A stretch of DNA of 64,000 bases from Coniella vitis (taxonomy: Eukaryota > Ascomycota > Sordariomycetes > Diaporthales > Schizoparmaceae), in contig WUJK01000003.1 of NCBI GenBank assembly GCA_011317545.1, positions 1,178,001 through 1,242,000 on the forward strand, in the 5' to 3' direction. Below the pieces are notes generated by a model that saw only the letters and a program-made list of their open reading frames with translations, did not search any database and was not told the DNA's origin. Below, in pieces: positions 22,784-32,393 of this stretch (position 1 is the stretch's first letter; the number at the start of each line of letters is the position of its first letter). The position numbers and the translations under genes are program-made.

Positions 22784-25679
22784 TTATATGTCAAAAAAAC
22801 CTCGCAAATCGTGATACGCCACCAAGCATTGCAGCCTGTTTTGGTAGGTTACTTTGCGGTCCTTGGAGCGTTCGGGTCGACTTCTCGCCTTCTCTTCACT
22901 AGACTCGTCGTTGTTGAGCAGTGCTTCCAACTTGTCCCCGAGCTTTTTCGAGGTAGTCTGCTCGAAAGAATGCTCTGACCAGCCCTTGAACCAGGCCTTG
23001 TACTCTTTGACCAATAGCTTGGAAGGGTGAAGCGCCTCGGTTCGGTGGCTATCCAGATAGAACAGCGTGGCAATGCCCTGCTCCCCGACGAAGGCGTCCA
23101 TCTTGACGCCGTCCCTCTCACAACCGCGCAACTCGGCCCGCTTGGTGGAGAAGGCCTGGGTTTCGGCCCAGAAAGCGGCGAACCACGGGAGTTTCTGCTC
23201 CAACTTTTGCATGAGCAGTGCTTCACGCTCTCCTGTTTCGTGCGCGGCAAACACCAGAGGATCGAATTCCTTGGCGGCAGCCTCCAATTTGGCGAGCTGG
23301 CCTGGTAGGTATTCGGGCAAAAAGAATTTTTCCTGAATGTGACCGTGGGAAGAACAACAAGAACCGTCCAGAGAGTCGATCATCTTCTGACAGAGATCGT
23401 CGCACGTTTCTTGGAGAGTCTCCCAGTCGAAGCAAACGTCGGCCAAGTCGACAGACGCGTACAGCTGCGTGAGTTCCAACACAGCCTCGGGTGTCCAGGT
23501 ATGTAGGCGGCTGGCCCAGCCCTTGACGAAATTCTTGCCTTGCTCGTGCTTCTCTGGGTCCATGCCCAGCTTTGTGGCGAGCTGAGATAGCGCAGGCTTG
23601 CCATACATGTCCCGAATCATGTCCTTGAAGTTGTCACGCTCGTCGGCGGCGTGAGTAGGACAGGTGTACAAGCGACGGGCTTGGTATTTGCCCAGGATAC
23701 TTCCCTCCAGCAACAAGTGGCCATTCTTCCACTGACTGCCGTGGTGGTGGTGTCGCTGTGCTCTCAGAGCTCGATCACCCATCATGAGATACATGCTGGT
23801 CAGGTCAGAAAGAGTCCGAGGGGTTCGGTTGCCGTCAGGAAAAACAGCGTCGCCAAAGCGCTGCAGCAGGTACTCCATGTCAGGCCAGGCCGCGGATTGC
23901 GGAAAGAGGATGCGTCCAGCGAGGTAAAGATATGCCGAGGGCCACAAGGGACCACTGAAGCAGCAATTTTCGCCGCGTACGCCCCTATACGTGGTGCAGC
24001 AAAGCACGCCACCTGTCATCAGCTTTCTTCCTCGAGACTTGATGGATGACGAAAACGACCACGGGAGACAGGAGAGGCCGGGGGGCATTAACTTACGCTT
24101 GGCGGCTCCTAAACACCATGTACTTTTGGAGACCACACTGCAAGGGATTGATCGCGTGGAGCCGCCTGGTTCCGTCTTCCTTGCTGGCTTCTTCCTGCAA
24201 CCAGACCATCGACCTTCGGAGACTGTCCTGGTAAAAGCCGTATCCGCGCGAGTGTTTGCAATGCTGCTGATCGAGGATGTCTGTAAAGTGAGTCGTCTTG
24301 AGAATCATCTGGAGTTGGCCCTCCACCTCTGCCGCTGGTTGGATTGGAGAAAACACGGCGTCGCCTGCATCTTCATGGGGGAGCAGGCTATGCATGTCCA
24401 GCAGGATACGTTGAGCAAAGACCGCCCACAGAAAGATCTCGTCGGTGCGATAGATGTGCACAAGGCTGCGGCTAATTTCGTCGGTCAAGGGCGCCAGATT
24501 CAGCAAGTTCCTCGACTCCACTTGCGAATTGGTCAGAAGGTACAAAAGATCATGCTCGCCTCTGAGATTCGCATTGCTGCCAATCTCCTCGCAGATGTCC
24601 CCTAGCCGTTGGCTTACACTGCCTCTGGACGAGACAACGTTGTAGAAAAAGTTGTATACCGTGAAGAACTCGAGTGAGTGCACGAGGGTCTTGTCGTGTG
24701 CATCCCAGGGGCCATTGTCTTTGAGGATCTCGGCGAGCCGACCCTCGTGATAGTGCTGAGAGAGCAGCAGGAACGGCAGTTTCCAGACGGGCCAATCTTT
24801 TTCCGGGAAGCGGACTGGATACGTGACCGTGACCGCGAGCTCGGCTTCCGAGCGGCGGATGAGGTCGATGGCCAGATTGGTGCCAATGGCAGCGACTTCG
24901 AGTTCCAGGCAGCCTTCAGCATAGGCTTCCCAGTACCCCTTGACAATGTCACGCAGTCGGAACTGTTCCTGGAGGAAGCAATTGATGGCAAACCAAAAAT
25001 CATCCTCACGTTGCTCTTCATTCACCACAAGAGTAGCATAGTCGACCTTGAAGGCATTCTTGGCCTTGGGCTTCTTGTAATGCCTCTTCTTGTTCTTGGC
25101 CTTGGTCTTCTTGTGGTGTTTGGCTGGCATCTCGGCCTCAGACTCCACCGGGGGCTCATCTTCTGGGTCGTCGATGTCAATGTCAATGTCGTCGAGGGAC
25201 AGAGGTTTGAACCTGTTGCTGGAGGTTGGGTTGGTGGGGGGCGCTGCACTGCTACTGCCGCTGCCGCTACTGCCGCCTCTGGTACAGTCCATGGCGCTGT
25301 CTGAAGAGGCATGGAGCAACACGTTCCATGCTTTCAGCAAGGTATCTGTGAAGTAGGTATGGCTTTCGTTGCTCTTATCCTGGCCCTTGGTGAAGGCAGT
25401 ATACCAAGCAGTGTGTCGCTTGCGGGCTGCAATGGCGCGTCGGAATTTGGCGTTGAGGATGGGGTGGATGGCAAAGGTGCCGCTCGGGTGGCCAGCAACA
25501 ATGCGCTTGGCCATGGGCACCAGCTCTTGCATTCTGACCAGCCTGAGATCGCTGTTGGCAGATTTGAAGCCATGCTGGAGTGCGTTGGACAGCAGCCAGC
25601 CAATGATGACACTGGTGTCCTCCTTGTACTGCTTATAGGCTGTGATGAAGCCCTGGTATGTCTTGGAGTCACCCGCCAT
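22784..25679 (-). CDS. DUF6604 domain-containing protein of unknown function
   Basis: Exons 24097-25679 and 22784-23984 join in phase (GC|G) to 927 residues; the intron is 23985-24096 with a GTAAGT donor. I chose the ATG at 25679 because the domain opens directly after it with YQGFITAYKQYKEDTSVIIG, the YKQYK-type start of DUF6604, a fungal family without known function. After this helical N-terminal region comes a linker with Ser/Gly runs, an alternating acidic patch (DDIDIDIDDPEDEPP) and a very basic patch (KHHKKTKAKNKKRHYKKPK) that resembles a nuclear localisation signal. The rest is a long, mainly helical region with several Cys/His residues but no catalytic motif I recognise. The acceptor at 23984 is the only in-phase choice with a reasonable AG, but an alternative cannot be excluded. 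Co-oriented with both neighbours. Confidence 0.75.
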
Positions 25680-26602
25680 GGCGATGGTCTCAATGGAAGC
25701 TTGGGGATAGAGCTCCCTTGCACTCCTGTAGAACAATGACGGTTAGATCCAACTTGTCTATATGGGAACACATTGCCAAAAAGCTGGACGGCGGACACTT
25801 ACCGCTGATAATGGAGGGGGGGAGGGCTGTTGAAAGAGAAGACGGATCGGGTCTGAAACGCGTCGACTGGAGCAATGCAGCCCGACTATACGGCCTAGTC
25901 GACAATGTGCACGTATTCGAAAGCAAACAAGGGGATGCGCCAAGATCCGACTGAGGAGATGAAAGGTTGTTGGCGGCGAGGGTGGATTGGGTGGGTGGTG
26001 AGGACGAATGGAGAAGGGCGAGGGGGTTAGACGACGATGAGCATAAAGAGAGAATCAGGGGGGAAAAAAGTCTGGCGTCTGGATTTAGGCACCAAAGGAA
26101 AGTTGGCGATAGCTTGGGTGGACGAACAAGGTAGGAGACAGGGCTGGCTCTAGCTTCGAGTGCCTGCCTAAAAAGGAGGTGGACGACATTGGGCACATTT
26201 TCAAGGTACCTTTGTATCTTTTGACGTCCAAGTTGAAGGCAGCATGATGAATGGAAGCAATCCAGGGCGACAGATGAAGGATGTGCAGTGAGGAACAAGG
26301 CGAGAGGTCAAGAAACACTCTGGGAACCACATTCCTGATACCACCCGAAGTGAACGTACCTGAGAATGATTCCAGACACGGTCACCGTAGCAGATGGGCT
26401 TCATTGCCCAGAATTTATTCATTCAAAATTATATATTCCACAGTGGTTGAAAATCTCCATCATCGACTGATGCCGCTCAACACGGCCATTCATCCAACTT
26501 CCATCCCTGTTCGTCATGTTCGTCAATACTTGTTGAGCAAGTTGTAAGTCAAACCCCGTCCAGTAAGCACTCCTGTCTGCCAACAACCCTCAGGCTGGAT
26601 AT
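25680..26602. other. Intergenic region upstream of the DUF6604 gene
   Basis: The presumed promoter and 5' UTR of the DUF6604 gene plus the 3' flank of the next minus-strand gene. A 202-codon minus-strand frame (25690-26298) exists but is Ser/Pro/Leu-rich with no domain and probably reflects pyrimidine-rich leader sequence. No gene is called. Confidence 0.5.
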
Positions 26603-27472
26603 TCACTCCCCCCTCGCCCGGACAAGCGACAGCCTCTTCAGCTGAGAAGGCAAGATGCCCACCGATAGCGTGGCGCGTTTGTGCCACCGTCGAGATTCCT
26701 TCTCTGCCGCCTCCGCAGTCCTGTCTGGTGCGAGTTCCGCGGCGCCATGGCCTGCCTCCCTGTCCAGCCTCTCAAACACGTCTGCTGCGAAGGCACTGGC
26801 TCGAGGAGACACAACTGGCAGCTCGTTGAGCCTCGCGTATCTTGATCTGGGCATCAGATGTGTCGCAGGCGGGAGGGCATCAGAAGTGCTGGCCGCGGGG
26901 CCGGTGCTTGCTCTCGGCCTCACGCCAAGATACTGATTGCCGTCGGACACAGCACCCACAAGCCAGGTTGGACGATGGCTCGATGGCAGGCCAGCGTTCC
27001 CTGCAACAGGCACGCGAGTGTCTGTATGCTCAGCTTCTTCGTTTTCGACAGCGTCCGAGATGCCGGTCGTGGCGTGGCGGACCTCAAAAGGGTCCACATG
27101 CTCAGAGTAGACGCTGGACGCAGGCGATTCCACACTCTCTTGGATGCTTTGACTGTTTGGAAATTGGGACGGGTCGTAGGGCACGGTATAGGCGCCCCCA
27201 TCCAGCTCGCACAATGTCTGGCTGTCCTCTGCGAGACTTGCGTACCCGCTGTCCGAAGTAGACGTGCTGTTCCAAGAGCTTCGGTGTTGTTTGTGCGGCG
27301 GGCTGGACTGGTATGTATAATTCGTTGGTGCTTCAGTCATCACGGCATTGTTGATGGGAGGTGTGTGTTGGCCACAGGCGTGGCAGACCGAGTCGGTGGA
27401 AGACGGCGCAGAGCTGGTCCCTTCGTCCTTCTTTGGGCTTTTGGTGAGGCTGTTTCTGAACTTTTTCATCAT
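26603..27472 (-). CDS. Hypothetical protein, probably disordered
   Basis: An intronless frame of 289 residues starting MMKKFRNSLTKSPKKDEG. I recognise no domain. The basic N-terminus is followed by a single CHACGQ motif, a long Ser/Thr/Pro-rich region with repeated SxxSxxS-type sites (for example WNSTSTSDSGYASLAEDS), and a C-terminal segment with a likely amphipathic helix (ASAFAADVFERLDREAGHGA) and a basic end (KRLSLVRARG). Such composition suits a phosphorylated regulatory or scaffold protein, but this is only a guess. The length of the open frame and its low-complexity but codon-like composition support a gene; the start could instead be the second Met. Confidence 0.6.
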   Translation of the reverse strand: MMKKFRNSLTKSPKKDEGTSSAPSSTDSVCHACGQHTPPINNAVMTEAPTNYTYQSSPPHKQHRSSWNSTSTSDSGYASLAEDSQTLCELDGGAYTVPYDPSQFPNSQSIQESVESPASSVYSEHVDPFEVRHATTGISDAVENEEAEHTDTRVPVAGNAGLPSSHRPTWLVGAVSDGNQYLGVRPRASTGPAASTSDALPPATHLMPRSRYARLNELPVVSPRASAFAADVFERLDREAGHGAAELAPDRTAEAAEKESRRWHKRATLSVGILPSQLKRLSLVRARGE

Positions 27473-28693
27473 TTTGAACGACGGTTAGTCTTGGACAGTA
27501 AGCAAGGCCTGACTGTTTGATATCACTGCTTGGATTGGACAGAGTTGAGAAATAATGCAGTCTAAAACTGCATCGGCCATGCTTGGTCCAGTGTACTAGG
27601 GAATGGTGCGTATATATAACTCATTCTTCATCCCGACTTTGAGAGTTGACGTTGAACATCCGCAGACCTTCAAACAACTCATCCTGGTCATCATGAAACT
27701 TGCCCAAAGAAAACCCACAGCCCGCCGTGCCGGAGGCCCCAGTCCATTGCCCAAAAAGGGGTCCCCACCGTAGGCATTCGTTCATGCTCATACAAACGCA
27801 GAGCTTGTTGGGAGCCGTCATGACGTTTTGTCGTCGGGCCCCTTGCGCTCCCTCCCGCAATGTTGAAACTTGGGGGGGGGGAGGTTTTGTGAGCAATCAC
27901 TGTTTTGGGTGGCAGAATTTACCTGCCAACTTTTTGGCAAAACGAACAAGGCGGCCATATCAACCGACCGGTGAATGGATGACCAGAAATGTGATCCATC
28001 TCATTATCAGAAAGAAAGAGAATATGATCTGACGTGGACTCTTGAAAGGCATACGAGAGAGGGAGAATAGAGACACCAGGGGCTGCTATTTATAAACCCT
28101 GCGCATGACGTTGAGAAGTGACTCGCAATTTTGAGACTCCACAAGAGGCTTGAACACGGTGGTAGGCCAGGCACGGGGAGAATGCACATGCTGCGTGCTA
28201 TGTATCCTGTTCGACCTGGCACTCCTTCTTTTTTGCGGAATCGACGGGTTGCAGTTTAGACTTTTGGCCCCCTTGCTGAGGAGGTGATACTTTTGGCCAG
28301 TCCGATTTAGGATGGTTTCAGTCCTCAAGAGAGCTGCTCGCTTGGTCGGCAGAGAGGTGAGAAGCAAGCCTTTCGACAAGATCTTGTCAATGTCTCGGGG
28401 ATATATTGGGCTTTTGAAGCTTCTGAGCACATCGAATGGATTATATTTGATCAGACCCGTATTTGCCAAGTATCTCAGGCCCAGACTGGAATGTAGATTG
28501 ATAATTATTTGTTAAAAAGGGCCCATATACGATCAAAGACCCGTTTCCGGGCTGACGGTGAACGGTCACATGCCGTGCCTCGTATAAGCCGTCTCTTTGA
28601 CGGAGAATTACAAAAAAATTAAACATTCAGCATTAAATTCTATCTATCTACAAGATTTTTATTCTTTTTTTTATTTTTTTCCTCTCCTTCTTC
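27473..28693. other. 1.2 kb region with no confident gene
   Basis: Several small minus-strand frames occur (for example 27621-27896 and 28086-28469, 91 and 127 codons). The second starts MANTGLIKYNPFDVLRSF but shows no recognisable domain, and no splice partner was found. A G run near 27870 and an AT-rich segment at 28590-28680 next to the GMC stop codon are the only other features. Confidence 0.5.
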
Positions 28694-30640
28694 TTAACCC
28701 AGGAGGATGTCAGCCAGCCTCTCGGCCATGGCATACACCACACTCTGCGGGTGCCCGGGCGTCAAGAAGGGCATGGCACTCGAGTCGACGACGCGCAGGC
28801 CCTCAAAGCCAAACACCCGGTGCTCGCTGTCGACAACGGCGAGCGCGTCCGTGGCGACGCCCATCTTGCACGTGCCCGACGCATGGTACACGGTCGTCAT
28901 GCTCGCGCCGATCCAGGCCTTGATCTCGGCGTCGGTCTGCACGGCGGCGCCCGGGTACGCCTCGTCGGCGCTCGCGACGCCCATGGCCGCGAGCGAGTCC
29001 CAGATGGCGCGCTGGCGGCGGAAGGCCTGCACGGCGAGGTCGAGGTCGGCGGCGCTCGACAGCCAGCCCGGGTTCACGCGCGGCAGCGTCAGCATGTCGC
29101 GGCTGGCCAGCGTGACGTTGCCGCGCGACAGCGGCGCGACGAGGCAGCTGTTGATGGTGGCGTAGTTGTGGCCGTCCTTGGGGTCGGCCGTCTGCTTGTT
29201 CTCGTTGTCGCCGTTGTACGCCGCCACGGGCAGCCACTCGATCTCGGGCCAGTCGGCGGGGAAGGCGGCGTCGAGCTGCGCGCGCGTCGCGTTGGTCAGG
29301 TTGGCGCGGTACGGCGCGGGCAGCTTCTCCCAGCCGTAGTAGCCCGGGCCAAAGATGCTCAGCGAGCCGCCGCCCGTGGCCAGGTAGGTGGCGACCTGCT
29401 CCGCGGCGACGGTGGCGTTGTTGGCCGAGGCCGAGGCCGTCTCGACGTTGACGCGGCGCGCCGAGCCGTAGATGGGGTGGTCCCAGAGGTTCTGGCCCAC
29501 GCCGGGCAGGTGGGCGCGGCAGGAAATGTTCCACTTGGCCAGCTCGGCGCAGTCGCCGATGCCCGAGACCATGAGCAGCTGCGGCGACTGGAAGGCGCCC
29601 GCCGACACGATGACCTCCTTGGTGGCAGTCAGGGTGAAGTTGACGGAGCCCGTGCCAAAGGTCCCGGCGGTGAGGGCCGAGACGCCGGTTGCGCGGGTGG
29701 TGGTGGTGGTGGTGGTGGTGGTGGTGTTGCTGTAGGTGCCGTTGGTGCTGCTGTTGGACGCGGTCGTCGTCGTCGTCGTCGTGAACTGGATCAGCGAGGC
29801 GAGCGTGTTCTTGTAGACGGTCAGGCCGGGCAGGCGGGCGTCAATGGCGGACTGGAGGAAGGACGCCTCGGACGAGGACCGCTCGCCGTTGGTCGGGTCG
29901 ACGGTCAGCGTGGCGTAGGCGGAGCCCAGCAGCTTGCCGCTGTTGAGGCCCGTGATCTGCTCCATGCCGGCGGCGATGAAGGCCAGGCGGGCCCAGGTGC
30001 CAAAGGGGTCGATCGAGTTGCTGAACGAGACCTGGAGGGGCCCGCCGGCCGGGGAGAAGGCCGCCGGGTCCTGCAGGTTCGTCGAGTTGGTGTACGAGCT
30101 GTTGTCGAAGGGGGTGTAGTGGGCCGACTTCTGGAAGTACGGCAGCATGTTGGGCCAGAGGAAGCTGTCGTCGCCGACGTCCGCGGCCCACTTCTCGAGG
30201 CTCTCGACCGTGGGCCGCTGGTAGAGGAAGTAGTTGCGCGCGCTGGAGCCGCCGAGCGTCTTGCCGCGCGCATAGTGCAGCTGGCGCGAGATGGGCGCCG
30301 CCTGCTCTGTGGTGGCGATGCCCCAGTCGACGAGCGGCTGGAAGTTGTCGAGGGCGCTGCCGGTGAAGAAGGTGGCGTAGCCGGGCACCACGCTGCGGTT
30401 GCCGTTGTCGGTCTCGTAGAAGCCGCCGGCCTCGACGACCGCCACGCTGGCGTTGGCCTGGGCAAGGCGCGTCGCCAGGGCCAGGCCGGCGGTGCCGCCG
30501 CCTACAATGACATAGTCGTAGGTTGCGTCTGTGCCTGGGACGCCAAAGAAGGACTCGGGGAGCCGCTGGCTCGCGACCAGGCCGGGGACGGCCGCGAGAC
30601 AGGCCAGCAGGCCGAGGGCGGGCGACAGGCTGGACACCAT
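28694..30640 (-). CDS. Secreted GMC flavo-oxidoreductase
   Basis: An intronless frame of 648 residues. The N-terminus (MVSSLSPALGLLACLAAVPG, cleavage near VAS|Q) is a clear signal peptide, and there are many NxS/T sites. The FAD-binding motif VIVGGGTAGLALATRL starts at about 44, and GKTLGGSSARN lies in the GMC signature-1 region. Near the C-terminus are HASGTCKMG (His about 586) and TPGHPQSVVYAMAERLADIL (His about 630), the usual catalytic pair. The family oxidises alcohols, sugars or polyketide intermediates with FAD; fungal extracellular and vesicular members include aryl-alcohol oxidases and cluster enzymes such as versicolorin B synthase and patulin synthase. Substrate is unknown. Two poly-Thr runs, coded by GTG/CGT-type triplet repeats near 29697-29728 and 29765-29782, interrupt the middle. 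GC content is clearly higher than in the flanks. It is the last gene of the co-oriented block. Confidence 0.93.
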   Translation of the reverse strand: MVSSLSPALGLLACLAAVPGLVASQRLPESFFGVPGTDATYDYVIVGGGTAGLALATRLAQANASVAVVEAGGFYETDNGNRSVVPGYATFFTGSALDNFQPLVDWGIATTEQAAPISRQLHYARGKTLGGSSARNYFLYQRPTVESLEKWAADVGDDSFLWPNMLPYFQKSAHYTPFDNSSYTNSTNLQDPAAFSPAGGPLQVSFSNSIDPFGTWARLAFIAAGMEQITGLNSGKLLGSAYATLTVDPTNGERSSSEASFLQSAIDARLPGLTVYKNTLASLIQFTTTTTTTASNSSTNGTYSNTTTTTTTTTTRATGVSALTAGTFGTGSVNFTLTATKEVIVSAGAFQSPQLLMVSGIGDCAELAKWNISCRAHLPGVGQNLWDHPIYGSARRVNVETASASANNATVAAEQVATYLATGGGSLSIFGPGYYGWEKLPAPYRANLTNATRAQLDAAFPADWPEIEWLPVAAYNGDNENKQTADPKDGHNYATINSCLVAPLSRGNVTLASRDMLTLPRVNPGWLSSAADLDLAVQAFRRQRAIWDSLAAMGVASADEAYPGAAVQTDAEIKAWIGASMTTVYHASGTCKMGVATDALAVVDSEHRVFGFEGLRVVDSSAMPFLTPGHPQSVVYAMAERLADILLG

Positions 30641-31868
30641 CCTACAATGAGGCTACCGTGTGCGAGCAAGGCTGGGCAACGACGACGACGACGACGACGA
30701 CTGGCGACACAAGATGGATAACTTGCAAAAAGGCCGGGCCAACAACGAGGACACACACCCGAGGGCAAACGAAAACCTGTGCTTGGGAACGAGGCCTACG
30801 GTGCTCGACCTTGGTAGCAAAGGACGCGGGGGGCCCAGGGCTTGCTTGCCAAAGTCAAAGCCGGCATGCACGTCAACTTCTTATATACAATTTTCTACAC
30901 GATCATCACAGCGTGGGCGGCGGCTTGGGTGGCAAACGGGCGCGCAAGCATGGCCCTCCAACGGACGAGTGGGCCTTTGCCCGACGGGGCCGGGGACCGT
31001 TGCACTCGCTGGGGGCTTTCCTTTTACCGCTGGCCGTCTATCTCTTGGGGCATGGCAGAGGGAGGCTCCATGGCGATGCCAGTCCACCGCTACGGCCGTA
31101 GCAGAGGAGATGGTTTGGCGGCGTGGATGGCCGGGTCGCCCAATCAGAGGACAGGCCCGGTGTGGGAGTGGGAATCTGGGGGCCCAAGGGCGGCCACGAG
31201 ACGGCTCCATCGGCGACGAGGTGGATGTGGTCTTGCTCCGGAGAGTAGCCGACGCGACCACTTCGCTTGCTGGGCATCAGGTTGGCAGTGGCTCGTCTGA
31301 CGAAGACTGGCATCGTTGTTCGTTGCTTTCGGCACTCGGCGTCCCAGGTGTGGATCGGGCCGGGGGCCCTATCTTCTGCTGTTCCCTGCTGGGCCTTGTC
31401 ATGTGTCGTAAGTAACGTACGGAGGCGAAGGCGGCGAAGGAAAAAGTCCAAGCGGCCGCCATGGGAACTCGCGGTGAAGTGCGAGATGGCAACAACCAAC
31501 AACACAACAAGACTTGTTGTTGTCAGTATCTTGGAGCATCAGGCCAGCCACCCACCCACACTGCAACCGTCGTCTAGCCTGCTCGGATGGCAGGAAACTG
31601 GATCCGCGGTCGAGAGTGGCCGCTGTCCTTTGCGTGGCCGTACTTTGTGGAAAGCAGACGACGCAGAGAAAGACAAGGCGCGGCGAGTCGTGCGTGCGTG
31701 CGTGAGAGACTGCGAGCGCAAGTAGGAATACACAGTCGAGCAGAGCCCTCGACCATACATGCACCAGCCCACCAAGGGCTCCATACAGTATGCCAGGAGA
31801 GGCAGGATTCGGCTCTGGGGAGCCGAGACGGATGATGGGTTGGCCCAAAAGTGTGTATCCAACGCACC

Positions 31869-31877
31869 AACAGACAA

Positions 31878-31917
<40 letters not shown>

Positions 31918-31920
31918 TCA
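31869..31920. repeat. (ACAG)n / (GACA)n tetranucleotide microsatellite
   Basis: An almost perfect run of about 12 tetranucleotides, decaying into ATCAGACA units to 31935. The Cys/Leu/Ser/Val repeat peptides of minus-strand frames here are artefacts of this tract. Confidence 0.95.
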
Positions 31921-32393
31921 GACAATCAGACAGACGAATGCGCAAGCAAACACACTCGCCATCCATGGGACACAGCAAAAGATATACCAGATCGTCCTGC
32001 CATGCCCCCTATAACTTCACAGCCGGCCCCCCCCCCCCCTTCCTGCAATAAAGTATAATTCCTCCTCTAGCCGGCCAGCCAGGGCCGATCGCCACGCCAG
32101 GATGGTGAGACGTGCTGCGTATTTGCTATTTGCCCTCTTCTTCTGCAGCTGGGGAGAGAACACGAGCGGTTACGTATTGATTACCATGGCACAAGACGAG
32201 ATTTGTTATTGCTCTCGGGACCGCGCTTTCTCGTTGGTCTAGTGATCCTCCTGATTTGATTGCCCTTCAGGTGAGTCTCTGGCGGTGGAGACTGTGCATT
32301 CGGTGCTATTTCGCTGCGCCGGGTTGGCTACTCCGTAAACCGAGTCGCTTTGCAGGTCTGACGAACCAGCCAAAAAGTCCCTCAAATCGAGTG

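Noticed and set aside
25690..26298. 202-codon minus-strand frame upstream of the DUF6604 gene
   Set aside because: Ser/Pro/Leu-rich with no domain; starts within AT-mixed DNA and abuts the DUF6604 start, so leader sequence is more likely.
28751..30721. 656-codon plus-strand open frame opposite the GMC oxidoreductase
   Set aside because: It mirrors the GC-rich codon pattern of the GMC gene, is dominated by Gly/Ala/Arg/Val and has no motif; the opposite strand has a complete enzyme with signal peptide and catalytic histidines.
31399..31978. Minus-strand frames starting with repeated Cys-Leu-Ser-Val
   Set aside because: Translations of the GACA microsatellite; the rest of each frame has no features, and three different frames are open at once.
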